Shown here: piece by piece, positions 9,116 to 17,594 of the stretch | Position numbering within the stretch: position 1 is the first letter of the stretch | Layout: each line of letters opens with the position of its first letter | Assembly: GCF_013282575.1 (NCBI RefSeq) | Contig: NZ_JAAAYE010000002.1 | Span: 1 to 64,000 of the forward strand | Length of the DNA stretch: 64,000 nt | Direction: 5' to 3' | Origin: Paraburkholderia sp. NMBU_R16 | GTDB taxonomy: Bacteria > Pseudomonadota > Gammaproteobacteria > Burkholderiales > Burkholderiaceae | Position numbers and translations under genes: made by a program | The notes under the pieces: generated by a model | Databases searched by the model: none | Told to the model about the DNA's origin: nothing | Seen by the model: the letters and a program-made list of their open reading frames with translations, nothing else

Positions 9116-10104
9116 AGACCGAGCGCCGATTTGACCCACTCGAGGGTTTGCTGCGTCACGACGCGAGCCAGCATCGTACCGTTGCGAACGATGTCCCGCA
9201 CGGTGTCCGGGTCGGCGGCATAGGCGGCGCGACGCTCACGCAGCGGGGCGATGACATCGATGAGGATGGCTTCGAGCCGTTGCTTCAGCACGCTGTCGCC
9301 GAGCCCACCGCGCCGATAGCGTGCCTTCAGTTCGTCGAGTTCGGCCTTGTCCGGATCGAACGCATCGAGGTAGGTGAAAACCACGTTGCCTTCAACGCGG
9401 CCCGGATCCGAAATGCGCAAGTGGTTCGAATCCGTGTACATCATCTTGACCGAGTGGCGGATCTCGTCGTCGCTGGCCGACAGCGCGATGGCGTTGCCCA
9501 GCGACTTCGACATCTTGGCTTTTCCGTCGATGCCGGGCAGCCTGCCGAACTCGGAAAGCAGCGCCGTTGCCTCGGGGAGGAGATTTCGTCCCGACTGGCG
9601 GTTCAGGCGCCGCACGATCTCATTGGTTTGCTCGATCATCGGCAATTGATCCTCGCCGACCGGTACCACGGTGGCGCGAAATGCCGTGATGTCGGCAGCC
9701 TGGGCGACGGGGTAACAGAGAAAGCCTGCCGGAATGTCGCGGGCGAACCCGCGGGCGTGAATTTCGTCCTTTACCGTCGGATTACGTTCGAGCCGCGCGA
9801 CGGTGACGAGGTTGAGGTAGAGCATCGTCAACTCGCTGAGCGCCGGCAATTGCGATTGCAGACAGATGGTGACCTTGGCTGGGTCCAGGCCGACTGCGAG
9901 ATAGTCCAATGCCACTTCGTCGACGTTGCGCGTAACGCGGGCCGGATCGTTCATATTGTCGGTCAACGCCTGAGCGTCGGCGATGAGCACGAACTGGCGA
10001 TGGCTGTCCTGCAGCGCGACGCGATTACGCAACGAGCCGAGGTAATGGCCGATATGAAGGGGGCCGGTCGGGCGATCGCCGGTCAGTATCGTGGGCTTGT
10101 CCAT
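9103..10104 (-). CDS. trpS: tryptophanyl-tRNA synthetase (compact form)
   Basis: Class I aminoacyl-tRNA synthetase charging tRNA-Trp, 333 aa. The HIGH-type motif is GPLHIGHY at about residues 13-20 and the KMSKS loop is KAKMSKS near residue 190. The N-terminus [10 protein letters not shown] resembles the short TrpRS form, whereas I recall the main Burkholderia enzyme as about 400 aa starting with a different sequence; a second trpS elsewhere is therefore possible. The ATG at 10104 matches family length but has only a weak Shine-Dalgarno, and a short ORF with Trp codons overlaps it. Confidence 0.93.
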   Translation of the reverse strand: MDKPTILTGDRPTGPLHIGHYLGSLRNRVALQDSHRQFVLIADAQALTDNMNDPARVTRNVDEVALDYLAVGLDPAKVTICLQSQLPALSELTMLYLNLVTVARLERNPTVKDEIHARGFARDIPAGFLCYPVAQAADITAFRATVVPVGEDQLPMIEQTNEIVRRLNRQSGRNLLPEATALLSEFGRLPGIDGKAKMSKSLGNAIALSASDDEIRHSVKMMYTDSNHLRISDPGRVEGNVVFTYLDAFDPDKAELDELKARYRRGGLGDSVLKQRLEAILIDVIAPLRERRAAYAADPDTVRDIVRNGTMLARVVTQQTLEWVKSALGLYAF

Positions 10105-10139
10105 GGTCGATGATGTCGCTTCTGAGGTCGCCCCCACAT
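10083..10139 (-). promoter_or_regulatory. candidate upstream ORF (Trp-containing leader) overlapping the trpS start
   Basis: An ATG at 10139 follows a good Shine-Dalgarno (GGGAG, 8-base spacing) and opens an 18-codon frame whose second codon is TGG; a second TGG overlaps the trpS ATG and the frame ends 22 bases inside trpS. The peptide begins MWGRPQKR. Ribosomes stalled at Trp codons here would sit over the trpS start region. This is a sequence observation; translation is unproven. Confidence 0.35.
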
Positions 10140-10237
10140 TGTGGTCGCTCCCAGCGGACCGGGACCGTAGAACTTTCTGACTTTGCGGCGCAACGCCGAC
10201 GGCCGCCACGCCCCGGGGGGACGCGCAGGTTCCACCC

Positions 10238-11533
10238 TTAGCCGCCGCCGGCGCCAGCCTCGCTCATTTGCCTGGCCCGTTCGAGCAACAATTCGCGCTC
10301 GCGTCCGTTTTGCGTCATCGCGGCGGCGCGTTCGAATTCGGCGCGGGCCGCCTCGTGTCGGCCGAGCTTCGCGAGCAGGTCGCCGCGCACGCTCGGCAGC
10401 CAGTGATAGCGCGCAAGCGACGGCTCGCCCGACAATTGCTCGACGACGGCGAACCCTGCTTCGGGGCCGAACGCCATTCCCACCGCCACCGCGCGATTGA
10501 GTTCGACGACCGGCGAAGGCGCGACTTGCGCCAACGCATCGTAAAGCGCGACGATTTGGGCCCAATCGGTTTCGGCGGCGCTATGCGCCCGCGCATGGCA
10601 GGCCGCAAGTGCCGCTTGCAGTGCGTAGGGCCCCAGCGTGCCGCCGAGCGACTCCGCCCGCTCCAGTGCGGCCAGCCCACGCCGAATCAGCAGCGGGTCC
10701 CAGCGCGAGCGATCCTGATCGGCAAGCAGAACAGGACGTCCGTCCGCATCGGTGCGCGCGTGAAGCCGCGACGCCTGCAATTCCATCAGTGCCACGAGCC
10801 CATGCACTTCGCTTTCTTCTTTTGCCAGTTCGGCAAGGATGCGGCCGAGTCTCACCGCTTCATCGCATAGCGCGGGACGCATCCAGTCGTCGCCCGCCGT
10901 CGCCGCATAGCCTTCGTTGAAAATCAGATAGATCACTTCGAGGACCGACGCCAGTCGCGTTGCGCGTTCGTCGGCCCGCGGTACTTCGAACGGCACTTTG
11001 GCGGCGGAAAGCGTCCGTTTCGCTCGGACGATGCGCTGCGCGATCGTCGACTCGGAGACGAGAAACGCGCGTGCGATCTCATGCGTCGTGAGCCCGCCCA
11101 GCAGCCGCAAGGTCAACGCCACGCGGGCATCGGTCGACAGAACCGGATGACAGGCTGTGAACACGAGGCGCAAGAGATCGTCGCCGATGTCGTCCGCGCG
11201 CGCGGCATCGAGCCCGTCGACGAAATCGGGCGTGATATGGGCTTCGAGCGCGTCGAGGTCGCGGCCGATCGCTTCGTGCTTGCGCGCATGCAGCGCATCG
11301 AGCCGCAGCTTATCGAGCGCCCGGTGCTTGACCGTGGCCATCAGCCAGGCACCGGGATTGTCGGGCACGCCTTCGCGCGGCCAATGTTCTAGCGCGGCCA
11401 CGAGCGCATCCTGCGCCAGTTCCTCCGCCACGCCGATATCGCGCACGAGCCGCGCGGCATGCGCCACGACGCGCGCGGCTTCGATGCGCCAGACGGCCTC
11501 GATTGCGCGGTGCGTCGCGTTTGTCGTTTCCAT
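10238..11533 (-). CDS. ECF42-type RNA polymerase sigma factor
   Basis: Sigma-70 family ECF factor of 431 aa, far longer than the usual 170-200. Region 2 is near the N-terminus ([22 protein letters not shown]), region 4 contains [20 protein letters not shown], and a roughly 240-residue C-terminal extension with alanine-rich TPR-like helices follows. This build, with DGPF/YCII proteins next door, is the mark of group ECF42, in which the extension replaces an anti-sigma factor. The ATG at 11533 has GGTGAG close upstream; a GTG at 11542 is an alternative. The neighbouring DGPF gene ends 15 bp upstream, so the two are probably co-transcribed. Confidence 0.92.
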   Translation of the reverse strand: METTNATHRAIEAVWRIEAARVVAHAARLVRDIGVAEELAQDALVAALEHWPREGVPDNPGAWLMATVKHRALDKLRLDALHARKHEAIGRDLDALEAHITPDFVDGLDAARADDIGDDLLRLVFTACHPVLSTDARVALTLRLLGGLTTHEIARAFLVSESTIAQRIVRAKRTLSAAKVPFEVPRADERATRLASVLEVIYLIFNEGYAATAGDDWMRPALCDEAVRLGRILAELAKEESEVHGLVALMELQASRLHARTDADGRPVLLADQDRSRWDPLLIRRGLAALERAESLGGTLGPYALQAALAACHARAHSAAETDWAQIVALYDALAQVAPSPVVELNRAVAVGMAFGPEAGFAVVEQLSGEPSLARYHWLPSVRGDLLAKLGRHEAARAEFERAAAMTQNGRERELLLERARQMSEAGAGGG

Positions 11534-11548
11534 CGTGCTCACCGTCGA

Positions 11549-11980
11549 TCAGCGCCGCGTCGTCTGGCGTTCATGGTCGTGCGCTGCTGCGCCGGCGGTG
11601 GCCGGCTCGAAGTCTTCCAGCTCGAACACCTCGCGCACTTCGATCGTTCCTTCTTTCGTTTCGCCGAACGGCGCGGGGAAACGCCGGGCCCATTCCATCG
11701 CCTCTTCGCGCGAGCGGACCTGAATCATCGTATAGCCCGCGATGAGCTCCTTCGTTTCGGCGAACGGGCCATCGATCACCGTGCGCTTGCCGTTGGAATA
11801 GTGCACGCGCCAGCCTTCGGCGCTGGGCTTCAGACCGTTCGCGTCCAGCAGCACGCCGGCCTTCGCCAGCGCTTCGTGATAGGCGGCCATCTCGGCCATC
11901 ACTTTCGCGTCGACGCCTTCGCCGGGCCGTGTCTGCGCCTCGCTCGCCCCCGTCGCTCTCACCATGATCATGAATCGCAT
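11549..11980 (-). CDS. DGPF/YCII-related domain protein
   Basis: 143-aa member of the YCII-related (DGPF) family. The namesake motif is visible as VIDGPFAETKELIAGY near residue 70, in a ferredoxin-like alpha/beta fold starting MRFMIMVRA. These proteins are standard partners of ECF42 sigma factors; their biochemical function is not settled. It is directly upstream of the sigma gene in the same direction, with a second DGPF gene 107 bp further upstream. The last 20 residues are charged and probably disordered. Confidence 0.9.
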   Translation of the reverse strand: MRFMIMVRATGASEAQTRPGEGVDAKVMAEMAAYHEALAKAGVLLDANGLKPSAEGWRVHYSNGKRTVIDGPFAETKELIAGYTMIQVRSREEAMEWARRFPAPFGETKEGTIEVREVFELEDFEPATAGAAAHDHERQTTRR

Positions 11981-12087
11981 CGCATCGCTCCTTTATCGTT
12001 GACGACCCACGAGCCGCGGGCCTCCTTCGATACGACGATTCGGATGCGACCGGCTCGACGTCAACGGACTCGATCAAGGGATAACCC

Positions 12088-12441
12088 CTATTCGTAGCAA
12101 GGGGCGAGGCGCCGTACCTCGACCGTGCACCATTGCGCCGCCGGGCATTCGGCGGCGATGGCGATGGCTTCTTCCTCGCGATCGCAATTGAGCAGGTAAA
12201 AGCCGCCCACCATTTCCTTCGCTTCGGCGAACGGACCGTCGACCAGACGCCGTTCTCCGTCGCGCACCTGCACGCGCACGGACTCTCGCTGGTGTGCCAG
12301 CGCTTGGGACGCGACGAGCATGCCGCGGGAATTGAGGTCGTCGGCGAAGCGAAGCATGGCGTCGTAGGCGGCGCGCCCTTCTTCGGGCGTGCGTTCATCG
12401 CGCTGATCGGTGGGCTCGACGATAAGGAGCAGGTACGACAT
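12088..12441 (-). CDS. DGPF/YCII-related domain protein (second copy)
   Basis: 117 aa, also of the YCII-related family, with LVDGPFAEAKEMVGGFYLL near residue 65. It is clearly diverged from the gene at 11549-11980, so the pair is not a recent duplication. The start at MSYLLLIVEP (12441) is supported by GGAG 6 bp upstream and by family length. It probably heads a three-gene unit with the other DGPF gene and the ECF42 sigma factor, and may be a target as well as a partner of that sigma factor. Confidence 0.88.
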   Translation of the reverse strand: MSYLLLIVEPTDQRDERTPEEGRAAYDAMLRFADDLNSRGMLVASQALAHQRESVRVQVRDGERRLVDGPFAEAKEMVGGFYLLNCDREEEAIAIAAECPAAQWCTVEVRRLAPCYE

Positions 12442-12656
12442 GGTGGACTCCGGGAAAAAGGCGCGGCGCGTCTGCTCGCACCTGAAAAGTGCACCAAGCA
12501 TAGAACACCGGCGCGCGGCGTGCCATCAACCGCGCAAGCAGCCCTTTGCCGATGCGCTCGCAGTCGGCGCAGCGCGCACTGACCGATCGCAGGCTGCCGG
12601 CTGCCATCGGCTAAACTGCTTACCCGCCGTGCAACGTTCCCCTTTCTGCCCGCCTC

Positions 12657-14231
12657 ATGACCGACCGCGCTCACCCGTCCGACTTCGATGCCCGACTCCA
12701 AGCCGCTTATGCGCATTTTCGCGATTCGCGTCTCGACGAAGCGGCCGCGCTGCTGCGCGAGGCGATCGAGGCCGATCCTCGCTGCGGCGACGCGCTGGAA
12801 GGGCTGGCCTATATCGCGGGGCGGCAAGGCGACGCGAATGCGGCGGCTGACTACTTCGAACGCGCGCTCGCATCGTTGCCGGCCACTGCCGTTCGCTGGC
12901 ACGACGCGGGCCTCGCCAACCAGGCGGCGGGGCGGCACGCGCGTGCGCTGGCCTGCTTCGACGAAGCGCTTGCGCTATCGCCGCGTGCCATCGCGACGCT
13001 CCATGCGGCGGCACGCTCGGCCAGCGAGATCGAGGACCATGAGCGCGCCGCGAGATTGCTATCCACGGTGCGCGATCTCGAACCCCGGGCCTGGCAAAGC
13101 CACTACAACGTCGGCCGCGCGCTCGGCCTCGCGGGCCGCTACGAAGAGGAAATCGCCGCCTACCGCCGCGCGATCGAGATCGATCCGAAAGCCGTGGTCG
13201 CCTACATCAATCTCGGCGTTGCGTTGCGCGATTTGCATCGGTTCGACGAAGCGTTGCGCATGTTCAAGAAGGCCGTTCAGCTCGATCCCGATCATCCAGG
13301 CGCGCGCACCAACCGCGCGCAGACGAACCTGCTGCTCGGCCAGTTCGAGCACGGTTGGCGCGAATACGAATGGCGCTGGAAAGACGGCGAGCAAGTGCCG
13401 CCGCCCTGGCCTGACCCTTGGCGCGGCGAGTCGCCGGTCGCGGGCAAGACGGTACTCGTTTTCAACGAGCAGGGCTTTGGCGATACGTTGCAGTTCGTGC
13501 GTTACGTCGATTTGCTGACAGCGAGCGGCGCACGCGTCGTCTTGCGCGTGCAGGACGCACTGCTCGAGCTCGTGTCCGATTACCGCGGCGCGGCCGCAGT
13601 CATCGGGGAGAGCGAGCCGCTGCCCCCGTTCGACCTGCATTGTCCGCTGCTGAGCCTGCCGTTCGCCCTGGCCGCGCATCGCGCACCGATTCCTGCCGAC
13701 ATTCCCTATCTGCACGCCGATGGGGCAAAGCGGGCGCGATGGCGTGAACGCCTTGCGGCTTCGAATGGGCGGCTGCGCGTCGGCGTGGCCTGGAGCGGTA
13801 ATACCGGCAACCTCAACGGCCGCCATCGTTCGACTTCGCTCGAGGCATGGCAACCCGTGTTCGACGCGTTCGCGGAGCGCGCGAGCTTCGTATCGCTCGT
13901 CAAGGATGTGAGGGCCGAGGATCTCGCGGTGCTGCGAAACGCTTCGGTGCTCGACGTCTCCGAAGATTTGCATACCTTCGCCGAAACGGCGGCGCTCATC
14001 GCCGAGCTCGACCTCGTGATCAGCGTCGATACCGCCGTCGCGCACTTGGCCGGCGCGCTCGGCAAGCCGGTATGGGTTCTGTTGTCCTATACGCCGGACT
14101 GGCGCTGGGGTCTCGAACGATCCGAGACGCCGTGGTATCCGGGCGCGCGATTGATACGACAGCCTGCGCGCGGCGATTGGGGCTCCGTCATGAATACGGT
14201 ACGGGACGACTTGGCGGCAATCGCCGGTTGA
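12657..14231 (+). CDS. TPR protein with C-terminal glycosyltransferase-like domain
   Basis: 524 aa. Residues 1-210 form tandem tetratricopeptide repeats (for example LDEAAALLREAIEADP and PKAVVAYINLGVALRDLHRFDEAL). The C-terminal half, from about residue 255 (GKTVLVFNEQGFGDTLQFVRYV), resembles the heptosyltransferase/GT9 fold, ending with a DTAVAHLAGALGKPVWVLL nucleotide-sugar-type segment. Such proteins are found near flagellar and surface glycan genes in proteobacteria, but no such genes lie here. A transferase acting on protein or glycan is plausible; no substrate can be given. It stands alone on the plus strand. Confidence 0.85.
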   Translation: MTDRAHPSDFDARLQAAYAHFRDSRLDEAAALLREAIEADPRCGDALEGLAYIAGRQGDANAAADYFERALASLPATAVRWHDAGLANQAAGRHARALACFDEALALSPRAIATLHAAARSASEIEDHERAARLLSTVRDLEPRAWQSHYNVGRALGLAGRYEEEIAAYRRAIEIDPKAVVAYINLGVALRDLHRFDEALRMFKKAVQLDPDHPGARTNRAQTNLLLGQFEHGWREYEWRWKDGEQVPPPWPDPWRGESPVAGKTVLVFNEQGFGDTLQFVRYVDLLTASGARVVLRVQDALLELVSDYRGAAAVIGESEPLPPFDLHCPLLSLPFALAAHRAPIPADIPYLHADGAKRARWRERLAASNGRLRVGVAWSGNTGNLNGRHRSTSLEAWQPVFDAFAERASFVSLVKDVRAEDLAVLRNASVLDVSEDLHTFAETAALIAELDLVISVDTAVAHLAGALGKPVWVLLSYTPDWRWGLERSETPWYPGARLIRQPARGDWGSVMNTVRDDLAAIAG

Positions 14232-14264
14232 GCGCCGTCGACCTACGTCGGACGACACAGTGCG

Positions 14265-14290
14265 AGCCCCCGCCGCGCGCGGCAGGGGCT
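14265..14290. terminator. hairpin between convergent genes
   Basis: A GC-rich stem (AGCCCC-C-GCCGC paired with GCGGC-A-GGGGCT around a 2-base loop, one C/A mismatch) lies between the convergent TPR and ABC-binding-protein genes. No T-run follows on either strand, so it may stop polymerase only weakly or protect the 3' ends. Confidence 0.4.
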
Positions 14291-14305
14291 GTGGCTCGAA
14301 TCGCG

Positions 14306-15889
14306 CTACTGGACCTGCACCCCATCGAAGTTCTGCCGTCCGAATGGACTGACGCGATAACCGCTGATGTTGGCCCGCGTAATCGCGGCCGCTGTCGGAT
14401 AACCGAGCGGAATCCACAGCGCCTCGTCGTGAATGATCTTCTGGGCAGCCTCGTAGTCCTTGGCCCGCTTGGCCTGATCGGGGGTGGAACGCCCATCGGC
14501 AATCAGCTTGTCGAGTTGCGGATCGCAATAGCGCGAGAAGTTGATGCCGGACTTGACCGCATTGCAACTGAAGAGCGGCGTCAGATAGTTATCGGGGTCG
14601 CCGTTGTCGCCCGCCCATCCCATGAAGAGCAGGTCGTGCTGGCCCTGCTTGGCGTCCTTGATGAGCTGGCCCCATTCGATGACCTTGATGTCGGCTTTCA
14701 CGCCTATCTTGGCAAGATCGGCCTGCAGGAGCTCCGCGCTGGCCTTCGGATTCGGGTTCAGCACACTGCCGGTCGGGCGCGTCCAGATCGTGGTTTTGAA
14801 GCCGTCCGGGAAGCCGGCGTCACGCAACAGCTTTTTGGCCTGCTCGATGTTGTATCCGTACGGCACGATCGACTTGTCATAGCTCCAGGTATTGGGCGGA
14901 TAGGGATTCGTCGCCGGCTGGGCCGTATTGTCGAAGACGGTCTTCAGATAGGTGGTGCGATCGAAGGCCAGATTGAGTGCCTGCCTGACCTTCTCGTTGT
15001 CCAGCGGCTTGTGCTCGGTATTGAGCGCAACGAAGGCCGTCATGAAAGCCGGAGCTTCCACCACTTTCAGCGCTTTATCGGCCTTGGCGGCCGCCACGTC
15101 CTGCGGTTTGGGAGACAGCGCAATATCGCATTCGCGTGCCCGGACCTTCTGCGCGCGCACCGTCGCGTCGGGCGTGATCGCATAAATGAGCTTGTCGACC
15201 TTCGGCTTGGGCCCCCAGTACCGGGGGTTGGCGTCGTAGCGGATGAGCGCGTCCTTCGTGTAGCTCTTGAGCACGAACGGGCCGGTTCCGACCGGCTTGC
15301 CGTTGAGCTCGGTCTCCTTGCCCGCCTTGAGCAACTGATCGGCATACTCGGCGGAATAGACCGACGCGAATCCCATTGTCAGGACCGGTACGAACGTCGC
15401 ATTCGGTTCATTGAGCTCGAACTTCACCGTCGAGTCGTCGACTTTCGTCACCGCTTTCACGAGCTTCACGAGGCCCATCGATTGCGCATGCGGAAAGCCG
15501 TTCGGACCGGCGACCTTGTGCCAAGGGTTGTTCGCATCGAGCATGCGCGAGAACGTAAAGACGACATCGTCAGCCGTGAGCGGGCGGGTCGGTTTGAAGT
15601 AGTCGGTCTGCTGGAATTGGACGTTCGGCCGCAGATGGAACGTATAGGTGAGGCCGTCGCCGCTGACGTCCCATTTATCGGCGAGTGACGGCACGACCTT
15701 CTTTTGCGCCTCGTCGTACGACACGAGCGTGTTGAAGATGACATCGGCCGAAGCATTCGTCGTCACGAGCGAATTGTATTGAACGACGTCGAAGCCGTCC
15801 GGGCTCGACTCGGTACAGACGGTAAGCGGCTTGGCAAGCGAGAGAGCCGGCAAGAGAGCCAGCAAGGCAGCGAGCGGTTTGACGCGCAT
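14306..15889 (-). CDS. ABC transporter periplasmic substrate-binding protein, family 5 (peptide-type)
   Basis: 527-aa extracytoplasmic binding protein of the DppA/OppA family. A signal peptide is visible (MRVKPLAALLALLPALSLAKP, cleavage near residue 19-20), followed by CTESSPDGFDVVQYNS, typical of DppA-like proteins, and the C-terminal GYRVSPFGRQNFDGV. It would deliver di- or oligopeptides, or haem or related ligands, to an inner-membrane ABC importer. No permease or ATPase genes are adjacent, so it is an orphan here and must work with a transporter encoded elsewhere. The long upstream frame extension is not used, since it would bury the signal peptide. A palindromic site lies about 180 bp upstream. 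Confidence 0.93.
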   Translation of the reverse strand: MRVKPLAALLALLPALSLAKPLTVCTESSPDGFDVVQYNSLVTTNASADVIFNTLVSYDEAQKKVVPSLADKWDVSGDGLTYTFHLRPNVQFQQTDYFKPTRPLTADDVVFTFSRMLDANNPWHKVAGPNGFPHAQSMGLVKLVKAVTKVDDSTVKFELNEPNATFVPVLTMGFASVYSAEYADQLLKAGKETELNGKPVGTGPFVLKSYTKDALIRYDANPRYWGPKPKVDKLIYAITPDATVRAQKVRARECDIALSPKPQDVAAAKADKALKVVEAPAFMTAFVALNTEHKPLDNEKVRQALNLAFDRTTYLKTVFDNTAQPATNPYPPNTWSYDKSIVPYGYNIEQAKKLLRDAGFPDGFKTTIWTRPTGSVLNPNPKASAELLQADLAKIGVKADIKVIEWGQLIKDAKQGQHDLLFMGWAGDNGDPDNYLTPLFSCNAVKSGINFSRYCDPQLDKLIADGRSTPDQAKRAKDYEAAQKIIHDEALWIPLGYPTAAAITRANISGYRVSPFGRQNFDGVQVQ

Positions 15890-16066
15890 GGGTTCTCCGA
15901 GTGAGCGATGCGTGATCCGCGGCTTGGCGCGGTTTAGCGCAGTTTCGTGCGTTATCGTATTCGTTCGTGCGCCCGGGCGCATCCGCGGTGTTCCATTTAC
16001 TGTCGCGCGGCGCCCGGCCGCGGTCAGCTTAGACCAATGCCACGAGCGCGACAACGGCATGAAAAC

Positions 16067-16078
16067 TATATCGATATA
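16067..16078. repeat. AT-rich palindrome, possible operator
   Basis: TATATCGATATA is a perfect 12-bp palindrome, extended by a further TCGA on the right, in the 249-bp gap before the peptide-binding-protein gene. It stands out in GC-rich DNA. It could be an operator for that gene. No matching regulator is encoded nearby, and nothing else was recognised in the gap. Confidence 0.3.
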
Positions 16079-16138
16079 TCGAAACAGGTGGGTGGCGATG
16101 CGCGAGCGCGGCGCGAGACCGCTTCGCGCCGGCCGCCC

Positions 16139-16921
16139 TCAGGCCGCCGGTTGGCGTGGCTTGCGCGGTGCCTTTTCGAAGATCGCATCGTAGAGGACGC
16201 GCGGCAGCAGCCTGAGCAAGACAGCGACGACGCGCATCGGCCAAGGAAAAACCGCGAAGCGCACTCGTCGCTCGATCGCGCGGGCCGCCTTTGCGGCGAA
16301 GCGATCGGCGTCCATGAGGAAGGGCATCGGATAGGGATTGCGGGCGGTCATGGCGGTACGGACGTAGCCGGGCGCGATGGTCACGACGGCAACCCCATAG
16401 GGACGCATTTCGACGCGCAGCGATTCGAGGTAGGCGAGGGCCGCCGCCTTCGATGCGCTATAGGCGCCGGAGCCGGGCAGTCCGCGTACGCCGGCCACAC
16501 TGGCAATGCCGACGATCGTGCCGCGACGCGCCTCGCTCATTCGGGCCGCAAACGGCTCGAACGTGGCCGCCATGCCGTAGCAATTGACATCCATCACTTC
16601 GCGAAACGCGGCGAGATCGCCGTGCCCCGTCGCGACACCCTTACTCACGCCTGCATTGGCGATGACGATATCGGGCAGCCCGTGGGCGGCCATGAACTGC
16701 TCGGCTGCGTCGGCGAGCGCGCGTGCGTCGCGCACATCGGCGCGGTAGGCGGCAACAGCTGTAGCGGGAAAGCGGCGGGCGAATGCATCGAGTACTTCGG
16801 TGCGCCGCGCGACGAGGCCCAGCACGGCACCGCGGCGCGCATATTCGGTGGCGAGCGCGAGCCCGATGCCGCTCGATGCGCCCGTGATGAATACTTTGAG
16901 CGGTACGTCCCGTCGGCGCAC
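16139..16921 (-). CDS. SDR family oxidoreductase downstream of dsbA
   Basis: Short-chain dehydrogenase of about 260 aa. The cofactor motif GASSGIG follows the first strand (LKVFITGASSGIG), NAGVS is present, and the catalytic Tyr/Lys are in YSASKAA. The C-terminal part is hydrophobic, ending near VVAVLLRLLPRVLYD, as in membrane-associated SDRs. The start is uncertain: a GTG at 16921, 7 bp after the dsbA stop, gives the expected short N-terminus, while the ATG at 16966 lies inside dsbA and adds a basic tail. Close spacing implies co-transcription with dsbA. Substrate unknown. Confidence 0.85.
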   Translation of the reverse strand: MRRRDVPLKVFITGASSGIGLALATEYARRGAVLGLVARRTEVLDAFARRFPATAVAAYRADVRDARALADAAEQFMAAHGLPDIVIANAGVSKGVATGHGDLAAFREVMDVNCYGMAATFEPFAARMSEARRGTIVGIASVAGVRGLPGSGAYSASKAAALAYLESLRVEMRPYGVAVVTIAPGYVRTAMTARNPYPMPFLMDADRFAAKAARAIERRVRFAVFPWPMRVVAVLLRLLPRVLYDAIFEKAPRKPRQPAA

Positions 16922-16928
16922 AGCCGGC

Positions 16929-17570
16929 TTACATCTTCTTGGCGCGGACCTGCGCGACGAGCGCATCGAGCACGGTCAGCGTCCCGGGCAGGCTGTTCGT
17001 CTGCGCGGGACCGGTCACGTACTTGCCTTGAACGACGAGCGTCGGCACGCCGTCGATATCGTAGTCCTTGACCATCTGGGCGGCGCGATTGGTTTCGCTC
17101 GTAGTCGAGAACGAGTTGTAGGCGCTCAGGAACTTCTGCTTGTCGATGCCTTGCTTCGCGAGAAAATCCGCCTGCGTTTCAGGCGTGAGCAGGTAGTCCT
17201 TCTTCTGATGGATTTCGTTGAAGACCAGCGGCGTGAGCTTCTCTTCGACGCCGAGCGTCTTCAGCGCGTAATAGAGCTTCGTATGCGGGACGAACTCGGG
17301 ACGGAAAGCGACCGGCACGCGTTTGAAGACGACATCCGGCCCCTGCTTCTTGATCCACGATTCGAGATATGGCTCGAACTCGTTGCAGTGTGGGCAGCCG
17401 TACCAGAAGAATTCGACGACTTCCACCTTGCCGGCGGGCACGTCCGCTGGCTGAGGCGTCTTCATGACGGTGTAGTCCTTGCCGGCGACGAGCGCCGCGG
17501 GCGCGGCTTGGGTGGCGCCGACGACGGCGAGGCCGAATGCGAACAGGAAGGAACGAATCAGTTTTTTCAT
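16929..17570 (-). CDS. dsbA: thiol:disulfide interchange protein DsbA
   Basis: Periplasmic oxidase that introduces disulfide bonds into exported proteins, 213 aa. A signal peptide (MKKLIRSFLFAFGLAVVGATQA) precedes a thioredoxin fold with the active-site CPHC in EFFWYGCPHCNEFEP and the cis-proline loop GVPTLVV. Length and motifs match betaproteobacterial DsbA. It sits in the conserved order argS, SPOR protein, dsbA, SDR. DsbA matters for folding of secreted virulence factors, flagella and pili. Confidence 0.96.
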   Translation of the reverse strand: MKKLIRSFLFAFGLAVVGATQAAPAALVAGKDYTVMKTPQPADVPAGKVEVVEFFWYGCPHCNEFEPYLESWIKKQGPDVVFKRVPVAFRPEFVPHTKLYYALKTLGVEEKLTPLVFNEIHQKKDYLLTPETQADFLAKQGIDKQKFLSAYNSFSTTSETNRAAQMVKDYDIDGVPTLVVQGKYVTGPAQTNSLPGTLTVLDALVAQVRAKKM

Positions 17571-17594
17571 GGCGGTCGCGTTGATCCTGATTAT

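Noticed and set aside
10210-10242. T-box-like sequence AGGGTGGAACC on the minus strand upstream of trpS
   Set aside because: It resembles the T-box core, but lies directly after the sigma-factor stop and about 130 bases before trpS, with no room for Stem I and no terminator before the start codon; T-boxes are very rare in betaproteobacteria.
13847-15688. 613-residue open frame on the plus strand
   Set aside because: It is opposite and across two well supported genes (TPR protein and peptide-binding protein) and shows no domain.
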